A DNA stretch of 64,000 nucleotides. Origin: Brumicola pallidula DSM 14239 = ACAM 615. GTDB lineage: Bacteria; Pseudomonadota; Gammaproteobacteria; Enterobacterales; Alteromonadaceae. Under the pieces are notes generated by a model. It was not told the origin of the DNA, ran no database searches, and was given only the letters and a program-made list of their open reading frames with translations. The DNA lies in contig NZ_KE386819.1 of NCBI RefSeq assembly GCF_000428905.1, forward strand, positions 30,230 through 94,229, given 5' to 3'. The position numbers and the translations under genes are program-made. Shown here in pieces: positions 28,719 through 36,907 of this stretch (positions are counted from its first letter, which is position 1; each line of letters begins with the position of its first letter).

Positions 28719-28737
28719 GTATATTCTTTGAATATAC
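28719..28737. promoter_or_regulatory. Perfect palindrome upstream of the aspartyl protease gene
   Basis: GTATATTC (28719-28726) and GAATATAC (28730-28737) are perfect 8-bp arms around TTT, ending a few bases before the AAGGA of the next gene. The position suits a repressor operator or a hairpin near the ribosome site. The rest of 28532-28753 shows nothing recognisable. Confidence 0.5.
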
Positions 28738-28753
28738 ACAAGGATTTGTAGAG

Positions 28754-29665
28754 TTGTTTATGTATCGAGTACTCCTTTTAGCGTTAATCTGTTTTTTCTC
28801 TCAACTTGGTTTTGCTAACGTTAGCCAATGGATCAATTTTCAAATTGACCGTGGTCATATCTATATTCCTGTGACTATTTCCGGTGTCGACAGTCACGCG
28901 CTTTTAGACACCGGAGCACAAGGAAATGCAATAAATACGAATTTCGTTGAAAAGCATAATCTCGAACTAGAACGCGGAAAAGAGGTCTATATTAGAGGCG
29001 TATATGGTACTTCAAAACGCAAAGCATTTACCGCATTACCCGTTGCTTTATTTAGCCAAAATACGATTTTTAATGAAATTACAGCCCTCAGTTTAGGCCA
29101 CCACTCAACAGGAATGTTGATTGGCGCGCCATTCTTTAACCGTTATATCGTTCAGCTAGACTATCCGAATAGTCGCATGAGAATTATGTCGAGAGATTCT
29201 ATCGATTTGATCAAGCATAAAAATATCGATTTACGCAGGCAGAAAAACTCAGGTGTACCCATGGTTAAAGTCGAGATAAATGATAAAAATGTATGGCTTT
29301 TGCTAGATACTGGCAGCAATGGCAGTGTACTGCTCGATAGAAGATTAGCCTTATCGTTAAATCTTGACGACACAGTTTATGACACGGCTAGATCTGGCGG
29401 CGTTAACTCATCGGCAGACGTCAAAATAGCAAAAGCCGATACATTTAAGTTAGGGCCATTTGAACTTGAAAATGTAGATGTTCGATTTGTAGCTGAGGGT
29501 GAAAAGGCGAATTTGGATACTCAATATGGGCAGGCTAGCTCAAGAATAAAGTCGAAAAGAATACGTGGTATTTTGGGTTTCGATATTCTAAAACATTTTA
29601 TTGTGACTTTGGATTATAAAAATGGGAGAGGACATCTTGCTATACCATCGCCTTCCACAGAATAA
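28754..29665 (+). CDS. Exported retropepsin-like aspartyl protease with two DTG motifs
   Basis: After a signal peptide (LLLALICFFSQLGFA) the protein carries two copies of the retroviral-type aspartic protease unit, with HALLDTGAQGNAI (about residues 50-60) and WLLLDTGSNGSVL (about 181-192). Each is followed by a hydrophobic-Gly motif (MLIGAPFF, GILGFDIL). Two active-site Asp residues in one chain could build a pepsin-like active site without dimerisation. The TTG at 28754 has AAGGA at ideal distance, and the ATG at 28760 is the alternative. It probably acts in the periplasm. Its substrate is unknown. It is the first gene right of the defence-like island. Confidence 0.8.
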   Translation: MFMYRVLLLALICFFSQLGFANVSQWINFQIDRGHIYIPVTISGVDSHALLDTGAQGNAINTNFVEKHNLELERGKEVYIRGVYGTSKRKAFTALPVALFSQNTIFNEITALSLGHHSTGMLIGAPFFNRYIVQLDYPNSRMRIMSRDSIDLIKHKNIDLRRQKNSGVPMVKVEINDKNVWLLLDTGSNGSVLLDRRLALSLNLDDTVYDTARSGGVNSSADVKIAKADTFKLGPFELENVDVRFVAEGEKANLDTQYGQASSRIKSKRIRGILGFDILKHFIVTLDYKNGRGHLAIPSPSTE

Positions 29666-29884
29666 AGAATCATCAGTATCGGTGTTTGTCAAGACAGATG
29701 TCGCTTGAGTGTGCGTTAAATGCTGAATTCAAAAATAGCAGTGAAATAAACTTCTTCAAAGAGAGATTGCCACACCTGTCTGTTCAGTTAAAAGAATTTC
29801 AATATGCGGTAAGAATGTCTGGTTTACCACTTTGTAGCGCTTATTAGTAGGCTGTTTTGGCGAGACAAGGTACTATTGGTAGAG

Positions 29885-29901
29885 ACCACCACATTGGTGG
29901 T
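29885..29901 (+). other. Hairpin in the leader of the SEC-C gene
   Basis: ACCACC (29885-29890) and GGTGGT (29896-29901) form a perfect stem with a 5-nt loop, 28 bases before the ATG at 29929. No T-run follows, so it may influence mRNA stability or translation rather than terminate. Confidence 0.3.
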
Positions 29902-29928
29902 TACCGTTTACAGATTTTTGGATCATAC

Positions 29929-30285
29929 ATGTCAGATAAATTCTTTTTTCAAGGCCGCCAAGACGCACGTCAAAGCAATCTTAAATTCGGTTATGAAAGG
30001 AATGCCAACCGCATACCCGGTAGTAAAAAATATCCCTTGAGTTTGGTTGTTACCAGTGAGGAGCGTAAGCAAGAGGTGCAAAGCGCAGTTGCTGAAGCAC
30101 ATCTATTTGCTGAGGTGAAGATTGATAGCAGCGAAGGTGCAGTTGAATCTATCTTTGAGCTAACCGCGCTCCTTGACAGAAAGCAGGCGGTTAAGGTTGT
30201 TAAGGTCCCTGCTCGCAACGATCCCTGTAATTGCGGCAGTGGTAAAAAATATAAGAAGTGTTGCGCGCTTACTTTAACAGTGTAA
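29929..30285 (+). CDS. PBPRA1643-family protein with SEC-C metal-binding motif
   Basis: The 118-residue product begins MSDKFFFQGRQDARQSNLKFGY, as is characteristic of the PBPRA1643 family of marine Gammaproteobacteria, and ends with a SEC-C zinc motif (NDPCNCGSGKKYKKCC). The same motif in SecA binds zinc and helps contact SecB and the ribosome, but the function of these small proteins is not known. The frame is open from a TTG at 29857. Homology begins at 29929, so that ATG is used. It is monocistronic or first in a run with the methyltransferase remnants. Confidence 0.85.
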   Translation: MSDKFFFQGRQDARQSNLKFGYERNANRIPGSKKYPLSLVVTSEERKQEVQSAVAEAHLFAEVKIDSSEGAVESIFELTALLDRKQAVKVVKVPARNDPCNCGSGKKYKKCCALTLTV

Positions 30286-30359
30286 GCCTTAGCTTTAGAC
30301 ATCAAGAAAGGAGGCCTCACTAGGCCACATGAATATCAGTTTAAAGAGGGAATACACCT

Positions 30360-30983
30360 TTGAGTTTTTATGAAAATAATATTCTTCCACACATCATAAA
30401 TTGTGCTTGTTCTTCAAATGCAATAATGAAACTCAGAGAGAAAGTCGTTCCCTTAGCTTTTGGAAATGTTTTAGAGGTTGGCATGGGTTCTGGAGTAAAC
30501 TTGGCTTTATATAATCAGAACAACGTTAACATGATATGGGGGCTTGAACCTTCTCTTGGAATGCGTAAAAAAGCGATGAACAACATAGCTAGATCAGCTA
30601 TTCAGGTTGAGTGATTGAGCCTCCCAGGTGAAAAAATTCCACTTGATGATGACTCAGTTGACTCAGTAGTATTAACTTATACGCTGTGTACTATTGATGA
30701 TTGGCGAGCAGCAATGAAGCAAATACACCGCGTTTTAAAGTCTGATGGTAAAATTCTTTTCTGTGAGCATGGTCAGGCTCCTGATGATTCAACTCAAAAA
30801 TGGCAAAATCGTTTAAATAGTTTATGGAGTAAGGCTTTTGGTGGCTGTAATTTAAATAGGCCCATAATTGAAAATATACAAAGCTGTGGCTTCACTATCG
30901 ATTGGTTTGAAAGTGATTATATAAAGGGGATGCCAAAATTTGCGTCCTACATTAGCTTTGGCGTAGCGGTTAAAAATACGTAA
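30360..30983 (+). pseudogene. Class I SAM methyltransferase interrupted by an in-frame TGA
   Basis: Two consecutive segments in the same frame, 30360-30611 and 30615-30983, are separated only by TGA at 30612-30614. The first holds the SAM-binding motif NVLEVGMGSGVNLALYN and GLEPSLGM. The second holds LPGEKIPLDDDSVDSVVLTYTLCTI, RVLKSDGKILFCEHG and the C-terminal NLNRPIIENIQSCGF of the family. Together they give a normal ~207-residue methyltransferase. In relatives the position reads VEW, so TGA most simply replaces TGG (Trp). Start is TTG with AGAGGG 8 bases upstream. A selenocysteine reading is considered and judged unlikely. A sequencing error is possible. Confidence 0.75.
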
Positions 30984-31009
30984 TAAAGCAATCAAAACAG
31001 GACTGCTAA

Positions 31010-32119
31010 TTGTTCCAATATAATGAGTATCTGGAAAAGCATCAGCCTGTTAAACTGTCGCGCAAACACCAACATGAGATGGCTATGAGTAAGACTAATG
31101 ACGACAATAACAGCGGTGACATAAGCGCCAACGAAAGAGATGGCAGCGGGGGTCTTCACCGGATGTCTTATCGTGATGTAGCCATGCACAAAGTAATGCT
31201 GCAGGATCTTGTGCGCACAGAAGCCTACGAAAAATCTATCGCTGCAGTAGTCAAACCCAATCACAGTGTGCTTGATTTTGGATGCGGTAGCGGTGTGTTG
31301 TCGATGTTTGCTGCTCGCGCAAATGCACAGAAGGTAATAGCGGTAGACCGTTCGCCTTTTATCAAGAATGCACAAGCCATTGCCCTCGCTAACGGCTTTG
31401 AGAACATCACTTTTTACCACGACGATCACGATTCGCTGCAACTAGACGAGAAGGTCGATGTTATCGTATCGGAGTGGATGGGTCACTGCCTGTTTTACGA
31501 GGCTATGCTAGAACCCTTGCTAACGGTAAGGGATCGTTATTTGGCCAAAGGCGGTGTAATGATCCCCGCCCAATTATCTCTGCACGTAGGACTGGTCGTT
31601 GATGAAAATGTATTAGAAGATTTGTGTTTTTTGCGGGATTCTCCCTACGGTCTCGACTTTTCGCCCATAGCTCAAGTGCCTTTTCAGCAATCGGATTTGG
31701 TCGCGCTAGAGCCTGAGAGCTTGTTGGAAAGCGTCGCCAATATGGGCTCGCTGGATATGCACACTATAACAAAAACTGATACGCCAAGAGTATTCACCAG
31801 CACGCTTATACCGAGCGAAAAGGCTGAGATATTTGCACTGTGTGGCTGGTTCAGTGCGCAGTTAAGCGCTGACGTACAATTTGGCACCGGACCCAATGAT
31901 GCACCCACTCATTGGGATCAAATTTTGTTCCCGCTACCCGAGGCCTTTAGTGTTGATCCGTCACGCGAGTTAACCATTACTTTATCTCCTCAAACTGAGC
32001 AAGTAGGCAAGGAACAATTTTGGTGTTGGTCTATTTCAGACGGGAAGAAAACCTTAACGGTTAACGAGCAGCAACTGCAACGACAAGCAATGGTTGAGGT
32101 GCCCCAGGGTAAGTTGTGA
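31010..32119 (+). CDS. Protein arginine methyltransferase-like enzyme (type I PRMT architecture)
   Basis: The sequence follows eukaryotic-type PRMTs closely. It has the YRDVAMHKVMLQDLVRTEAY N-terminal helix, SAM motif I VLDFGCGSGVLSMFAARA (88-104), acidic VDRS, the double-E loop SEWMGHCLFYEAML (Glu155 and Glu164), and the THW loop PTHWDQILFPL (Thr300-Trp302) in the beta-barrel domain. These residues bind SAM and the substrate guanidinium. PRMTs transfer methyl groups to protein arginines and are uncommon in bacteria. Start may be the TTG at 31010 (AGGA 7 bases upstream) or an ATG at 31079/31085. It lies 26 bases after the interrupted methyltransferase. The bacterial substrate is unknown. Confidence 0.88.
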   Translation: MFQYNEYLEKHQPVKLSRKHQHEMAMSKTNDDNNSGDISANERDGSGGLHRMSYRDVAMHKVMLQDLVRTEAYEKSIAAVVKPNHSVLDFGCGSGVLSMFAARANAQKVIAVDRSPFIKNAQAIALANGFENITFYHDDHDSLQLDEKVDVIVSEWMGHCLFYEAMLEPLLTVRDRYLAKGGVMIPAQLSLHVGLVVDENVLEDLCFLRDSPYGLDFSPIAQVPFQQSDLVALEPESLLESVANMGSLDMHTITKTDTPRVFTSTLIPSEKAEIFALCGWFSAQLSADVQFGTGPNDAPTHWDQILFPLPEAFSVDPSRELTITLSPQTEQVGKEQFWCWSISDGKKTLTVNEQQLQRQAMVEVPQGKL

Positions 32120-32126
32120 ACTAATG

Positions 32127-33440
32127 CTATGAGCGTTTCATTTCTGGTAAATCACCATAAGTAAGTGCTCGCCACAACCATTCTAATGGTCCGTAATAAT
32201 ATAGTTTCAGCCATACATGTGAAAATACAATGTTGAAAGTCCAAATAGCAGCAACCACATACCAAAGTTCTACTCTTTCTAATTTAGCGTAATTACCCAT
32301 AAATGTGCCGTAAAAGAATATACTGGCAAGTATTGTCTGGCTTATATAATTAGTTAATGCCATACGACCTACGTTACCAAGCGCCTTTTGCAGGAACATT
32401 AGTATGCCAGAACGACAAAATAAAGTGATAACTCCAAGGTGGCCTATGGTGACCAATATACGCCAAATATTCTTATATTCTGCATAGGCCATTCGGCTAT
32501 AAATATCGAAATCAGAAGCAATTTCTGCTTGAACATAGTAATAGCGAGCGCTTAACCCAATACCATACCCAATTAGTACCATTAAGCATAAGCTTCGAGT
32601 GGCAAAACCCTGTTGCCAAAAACCTAATTTCATCAGCGCTGCGCCAATAAAAAACATCACTAAAATATCAAAAATAGCATAATTGAAAAGATATGTGGCT
32701 TGAGCTTCCATCCATTTTATAGACAGTTTAAAACTATCTGAATAAGAACCTTGATAGCCTTTTACATCTTCATCTACCAGTTCTTGATCAAACGGTTTTT
32801 GCATTTCTTCCCATGCTTGAAGATTGTTTTGCTGTTGTTCTGTTAGCACAGTATCCCCATCTTTAAGCGTTTGGGATATGGTGGCTTTTTCGCGCACTTC
32901 AAGCATCTTAGTTTCAGTGAAGAATTGATAGCGCGCGACATCTAATAGTAGAAGCAAGACTGTCAAAACAAGTAGCGTTTTAGGTTTTACTGAACGAAAA
33001 GCTAACAATAAAAAGCCCATTACTGCATATCGAAATAAGATATCTCCGGTCCACAGCAAAATATACCCATGAAATAAACCAAAGAGCAACAACCAACCTA
33101 GGCGTCTTGTATAGATGTCCATGCCATGCATGCCAAGTTTCTCAAGCCGATTAAGCATCAAAATAAAACCCGCTCCAAATAAAAGCGAAAATAACCCTCT
33201 AGCGGTTCCTTCGAAAAATACGGCTGAAATAAACCAAGATGTGAGGTTCCAGCCATCAATTCCACCATAAGCATTCGGGTTGGCGTAAGCTTCAAATGGT
33301 AAGCCAAACCCCCATATGTTGATTAATAAGATTGCCATTACGGCAATGCCGCGGGTGGTGTCGAGGGAATGTAGACGCACTTGTTCAGTAATAGAGTTAG
33401 CTGAGGTTTTAAGTGCTGGAGTTGTCTTAGATGCTGACAT
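32127..33440 (-). CDS. DUF418 family inner-membrane protein
   Basis: The 437-residue protein starts its core with the DUF418 signature LDTTRGIAVMAILLINIWGF, has about ten hydrophobic helices, a cytoplasmic or periplasmic loop rich in Gln/Glu (about residues 195-235), and the C-terminal domain with ALTNYISQTILASIFFY and GPLEWLWRALTYGDLP. DUF418 proteins (YeiB type) are related to acyltransferase-3 proteins but have no proven function. It converges on the PRMT-like gene with a 7-base gap. Confidence 0.88.
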   Translation of the reverse strand: MSASKTTPALKTSANSITEQVRLHSLDTTRGIAVMAILLINIWGFGLPFEAYANPNAYGGIDGWNLTSWFISAVFFEGTARGLFSLLFGAGFILMLNRLEKLGMHGMDIYTRRLGWLLLFGLFHGYILLWTGDILFRYAVMGFLLLAFRSVKPKTLLVLTVLLLLLDVARYQFFTETKMLEVREKATISQTLKDGDTVLTEQQQNNLQAWEEMQKPFDQELVDEDVKGYQGSYSDSFKLSIKWMEAQATYLFNYAIFDILVMFFIGAALMKLGFWQQGFATRSLCLMVLIGYGIGLSARYYYVQAEIASDFDIYSRMAYAEYKNIWRILVTIGHLGVITLFCRSGILMFLQKALGNVGRMALTNYISQTILASIFFYGTFMGNYAKLERVELWYVVAAIWTFNIVFSHVWLKLYYYGPLEWLWRALTYGDLPEMKRS

Positions 33441-33598
33441 TTAAATACATTGCATAAATTCGAGTAAAACAAGATTAGGGTAAATTAAGGCTGTAATCAA
33501 AGTTACCATCGTTAATTTAGCGTTAAAAAATCGACAGCTGTTGTGGTCAAGCATCGCTATTTGAAGAGGGTAAACAAACCCTAACTAAGGAGATTACT

Positions 33599-33655
33599 GT
33601 GATATGTAAAGATCCTGCCGACTGGAAAGATAAGCCTCTGTGGTTCAGATATTAA
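33599..33655 (+). CDS. Possible 18-residue small protein or leader peptide
   Basis: A near-ideal ribosome site AAGGAG (33588-33593) stands 5 bases before GTG at 33599, followed by 18 codons (MICKDPADWKDKPLWFRY) and TAA. It sits 100 bases before the CBM48-like gene in the 315-bp gap between divergent genes. The strong ribosome site is the only evidence. It has two Trp codons and one Cys codon and might be a regulatory leader. Confidence 0.35.
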   Translation: MICKDPADWKDKPLWFRY

Positions 33656-33755
33656 TTTTTGCTAACCAAGACTAAAAACAGGCCATTGTTACTAAATATG
33701 CAAGCGGCAAGTTTACAGCAAAGTATTAAACAACGTGTTTAGTTTATACCGTCAA

Positions 33756-34070
33756 ATGAACTTCCAAAAGCAATATCTTAAATCTAAACCTGTTTGTAAA
33801 GTAATTTTTAAGCTGTCGAAAGATGAAGCAAAAAATGCTGAAAAAGTCTTTATCGTAGGCGACTTCAACGATTGGGATATGGCTAAAACTCCAATGAAAA
33901 AATTGAAAAATGATTCTTTCTCGACCATCGTTTTATTACCAAAGGACGCTGAATATCAATTTCGTTATTTGCTAGATGATGGCCAATGGGAAAATGATTG
34001 GAACGCTGACGCTGACGCTTACATTACTTCGCCTATGTCATTCGAAGATAATTCAGTGCTAGCAGTCTAA
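33756..34070 (+). CDS. Isoamylase early-set (CBM48-like) domain protein
   Basis: The ~104-residue protein is a single immunoglobulin-like early-set domain of the glycogen-binding type, with VFIVGDFNDWDMAKTPMKKL and YQFRYLLDDGQWENDWNADAD, as found in AMPK beta subunits and branching enzymes. It has no catalytic domain. Such free-standing domains may bind glycogen or other alpha-glucans. The genome makes glycogen precursor (glgC at 18059), but the two genes are not linked. A GTG at 33735 could add 7 residues. The ATG at 33756 is preferred. Confidence 0.8.
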   Translation: MNFQKQYLKSKPVCKVIFKLSKDEAKNAEKVFIVGDFNDWDMAKTPMKKLKNDSFSTIVLLPKDAEYQFRYLLDDGQWENDWNADADAYITSPMSFEDNSVLAV

Positions 34071-34093
34071 ACTCTTGACCATGTATTTGTTTG

Positions 34094-34117
34094 AGGATGG
34101 CAGGCAAGAGCCATCCT
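34094..34117. terminator. Hairpin between convergent genes, possible bidirectional terminator
   Basis: AGGATGGC (34094-34101) and GCCATCCT (34110-34117) are perfect 8-bp arms with an 8-nt loop, placed between the CBM48-like gene (ends 34070) and the PilZ-like gene (ends 34168). No T-run follows on either strand, so efficiency as an intrinsic terminator is doubtful. Confidence 0.45.
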
Positions 34118-34167
34118 TAAGAACTACCGCAAGCAGTAAATCAAGATGCAGACACTTTCTACACTTA

Positions 34168-34443
34168 TTAGTATTGTCTATGCGACCACTTTAAACCTAA
34201 GCCATTATCGGTTTTATGCACCACCACTGCATGATGACTTGCCTGATAACTTAGATTTGGATTATGACAAAACTTAACCGTTAAGGAAGATGCACTGTGT
34301 GTGTCAACTTTATTTTGACAGTTTTTAACAAAAATACCACCTGAACAGTAATCCTTTGTTTCAAACTCGCCGTAATTTTTTTTACCATTCCACAATTCTA
34401 CTTGTTCAATTACTGATGAACGTTCAGCATATCGATATTCCAT
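34168..34443 (-). CDS. PilZ-like domain protein
   Basis: The 91-residue product has a pattern like a minimal PilZ domain: charged ERSSV near the N-terminus, GEFETKDYCSGGIFVKN resembling the (D/N)xSxxG element, and a terminal GLGLKW strand. PilZ proteins bind c-di-GMP, but the RxxxR motif is weak here (RYAER), so binding is uncertain. A very good ribosome site (AGGAGG, 5-base spacing) shows that it is translated. A c-di-GMP turnover protein is encoded at 8032. Confidence 0.55.
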   Translation of the reverse strand: MEYRYAERSSVIEQVELWNGKKNYGEFETKDYCSGGIFVKNCQNKVDTHSASSLTVKFCHNPNLSYQASHHAVVVHKTDNGLGLKWSHRQY

Positions 34444-34565
34444 AAAAACCTCCTAATATTAAATAGTCGGATAGTGACTTGTGTGTGATTTTTAGCCACA
34501 TTTCTGAGTATAGTCATTCACAACAAAAGCATTGTGCAAGCTTGCCATATTTTAAGAATATTTAA

Positions 34566-34588
34566 ATCTAAATGACTATTATTTAGAT
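34566..34588. other. Inverted repeat in the gene-free stretch 34444-35082
   Basis: ATCTAAAT (34566-34573) and ATTTAGAT (34581-34588) form perfect arms around 7 bases, about 125 bases upstream of the PilZ-like gene. A related TTTAAATCTAAATGACT occurs at 13035. Apart from this the 640-bp stretch shows no gene or clear signal. Confidence 0.3.
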
Positions 34589-35082
34589 CTTAAGAACTAG
34601 CATAATATATCTATTGGCAATGATATTGGCCCTCACTTATATCTCAGAAACACTTAGGTACACCTAATGGTTAGCGCAAAACTAGGCGTATCTATGCTGA
34701 AATAAGGAAATTAAATTTGTTGGATACATCGTTTTAGCTGCAGGCCCGCCTTATGCACCCAGTTTAAGTCATTAACCCTAACGCTCTTAAAAAGTCTCAA
34801 TCATTACTTCCACTCTATGTTCTGATATTGGACGTTTGATTTCTTTGATATCAATCAACTTATATTCACAAATCGACATTTTACAAGTGATGCATCCCCT
34901 CTCAAATCAAACAGTTTCTTAGCCTCCTAAATACCAATAAAGTGCACAGAATCAGTGTTTATTGCCTAGCACAGGCATGTAGTTTATTCTTCTTCCATTG
35001 CAAGGTTAAGATTAAGATTTCGTAAGCGCTGAGTTGTCGGTAGAGTTGATGCGTCATGCTTAAAATACACTGGGGATTTTTT

Positions 35083-35353
35083 ATGAAGAATAAAATACAG
35101 TTTTTTAGCCTTTTTTGCATGTTGTCAGTATTATCAAGCGCATCATCAAAAACAGAACTTTTTGAAGGGGAAAACTTAATAACACCATTTTCAAATGAGC
35201 TATCTGATTGGGACGTATATAAAAAACAAGGGATAAGAAGTAGATAAGCCTGGTAAAGAGAAGTGCGATAAATTTGTAAGTATGTTTGTATGCGATACTA
35301 GAACGGAAAAAAGTCCATGTCCTGACATCAAAAAGGTGGCTGACTTAGAATGA
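35083..35353 (+). pseudogene. Frameshifted gene for a small exported cysteine-containing protein
   Basis: From an ATG at 35083 with GGGGA upstream the frame encodes a signal peptide (IQFFSLFCMLSVLSSASS) and ELSDWDVYKKQGI, then stops at 35245-35247. The +1 frame continues with VDKPGKEKCDKFVSMFVCD, then TRTEKSPCPDIKKVADLE, to TGA at 35351-35353. The join must lie between 35237 and 35244, consistent with a single-base indel. The complete product would be about 90 residues with several Cys. The family was not recognised. Confidence 0.5.
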
Positions 35354-35428
35354 TTGATCAGTAATTTTTTTTAATCTAGTATGCTAAGAAACATACCTAA
35401 ATAACGTATGTGAACTGCCAACTTTAAT

Positions 35429-35456
35429 ACGACACATAGTGTGGACTCTCTATAAT
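35429..35456 (+). promoter_or_regulatory. Candidate promoter of the small membrane protein gene
   Basis: A perfect TATAAT (35451-35456) is preceded, at a 16-bp spacing, by ACGACA (35429-35434). It lies 94 bases before the ATG at 35550. Confidence 0.35.
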
Positions 35457-35549
35457 GCGTGATCACCGGGCATTAGGATTACATCCACCTATTCAGCTCC
35501 AATCTTTAATAGCTAAAATGCACATTTTAAACTGAGAAGAACATAGAAA

Positions 35550-35756
35550 ATGGATGAGTCATCGATCATGCTTTGGAGCGTTTTGTTTTCTGGAATAGGA
35601 ATTGGCTATTTTATTTATGGTAAAAAACAAGAGGCTCCAATTCCACTATTTACCGGTTTGGCACTCTTTGTCTTTCCATATTTTGTGCCAAATTTCACTT
35701 TGTTACTTGCGGTTGGCCCAGCATTAGTCGCGCTGCCGTATTTTATTAAAATTTAA
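35550..35756 (+). CDS. Small membrane protein (annotated in relatives as amino acid transport protein)
   Basis: The 68-residue protein has two hydrophobic helices (WSVLFSGIGIGYFIYG and a long C-terminal stretch) with KKQEAPIPL between them. The pattern WxxLFxxIGxGYFxYGKKQ is shared by short proteins of Vibrio and Shewanella that carry the name amino acid transport protein, without functional proof. It is a single gene with a TATAAT promoter upstream. The role is unknown. Confidence 0.65.
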   Translation: MDESSIMLWSVLFSGIGIGYFIYGKKQEAPIPLFTGLALFVFPYFVPNFTLLLAVGPALVALPYFIKI

Positions 35757-35860
35757 TGAATGTGTGTATTCATTCGCAAGTAATTACTTGTTTAAGTCGA
35801 CATAATGTTGAATAGAATTCACATTAAATTACATGGTTTCACACACATTGGGAGTATTAC

Positions 35861-36907
35861 ATGAGTAAAATGAATGACGATCCAAGAATAGACCCGCGCA
35901 TAAAGGCAATATTTGGCAAAATACCCATGGGCGGTGTGCGTGACGTTGAAAGCCGAGAAGCGGCATTGGAGGCAGCTAATACCGAAAAGGCAATTGCTAC
36001 TCGAGAAATGATAGGTAAGTTTCTCGACATGTGTGATTCACAGGAGATCGCGCCATCCGAAGGCCTCATTATTGCTGATAAGACCTTCAAGTCTGACCCT
36101 GATGGCAACACCATTAAGATCCAATTTATTCGTCCGCGTAATTCCGCTATCTTACCTTGTGTTTATTACATTCATGGTGGTGGTATGGCGAACTTATCCT
36201 GCTATGACGGCAACTATAAGGCGTGGGGGAGACTCATTGCGGCTCAGGGTGTTGCCGTGGCGATGGTGGATTTTCGAAACGCCTTGGTTCCTTCATCTGC
36301 GCCCGAAGTAGCGCCTTATCCGGCTGGTCTGAACGATTGCATATCGGGTATAAAGTGGCTCAGTGCAAACAGCGAGTCTCTTGCAATAGATAAGTCGCGC
36401 ATTATTGTGTCTGGTGATAGCGGTGGCGGCAATCTGGCGTTGGCGACTGGTTTACGTTTGAATCAAGATGGTAATTCTGAGTTGATCAGTGGTATTTATG
36501 CGCTGTGTCCCTACATTGCAGGACAGTGGCCGCGGGTGGAGAATCCGTCATCGATAGAAAACAATGGCATTCTGCTGGATTTGCATAACAATCAGGGGGC
36601 AATGATCTATGGTATTGACGAATTCGAAAAGCGTAATCCCTTGGCTTGGCCTGGCTTTGCTACCGAAGATGACGTGCAAGGGTTGGTGCCGACAATGATC
36701 AGTGTTAACGAGTGCGATCCGCTGCGAGACGAAGGAGTCAACTTCTATCGCTTACTACTGCGTGCTGGTGTTAATGCGAGATGCAGGCAAGTGATGGGCA
36801 CTATCCATGCGACTGAGGTATTCCCAATAGCCTGTCCGGATATAAGCCGCGAGACGGCCGCGAGTATCGCTAGTTTCTGCACTTTAACACTAGTTTCTGC
36901 ACTTTAA
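35861..36907 (+). CDS. Alpha/beta-hydrolase of the hormone-sensitive-lipase (HSL) family
   Basis: The 348-residue enzyme has the HSL oxyanion motif YIHGGGM, the nucleophile elbow GDSGGGN, an acidic residue in SVNECDPLRDEG and the catalytic His in GTIHATEV. It is expected to be a cytoplasmic esterase for acyl esters. The N-terminal cap (DPRIDPRIKAIFG onward) is typical of this family. A 20-bp tandem duplication at the 3' end moves the reading frame into a new stop, so the last residues (TLVSAL) differ from the ancestral end. The catalytic residues are not affected. Confidence 0.87.
   Translation: MSKMNDDPRIDPRIKAIFGKIPMGGVRDVESREAALEAANTEKAIATREMIGKFLDMCDSQEIAPSEGLIIADKTFKSDPDGNTIKIQFIRPRNSAILPCVYYIHGGGMANLSCYDGNYKAWGRLIAAQGVAVAMVDFRNALVPSSAPEVAPYPAGLNDCISGIKWLSANSESLAIDKSRIIVSGDSGGGNLALATGLRLNQDGNSELISGIYALCPYIAGQWPRVENPSSIENNGILLDLHNNQGAMIYGIDEFEKRNPLAWPGFATEDDVQGLVPTMISVNECDPLRDEGVNFYRLLLRAGVNARCRQVMGTIHATEVFPIACPDISRETAASIASFCTLTLVSAL

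Noticed and set aside
29698-29847. 49-codon ORF upstream of the SEC-C gene
   Set aside because: Residue mix is plausible but there is no ribosome site, no recognisable family and no coupling to a neighbour.
30612-30650. Selenocysteine codon with SECIS element after the TGA
   Set aside because: The hairpins available have no G in the apical loop, the usual residue here appears to be Trp, and selA/selB are not seen. Kept only as a remote option.
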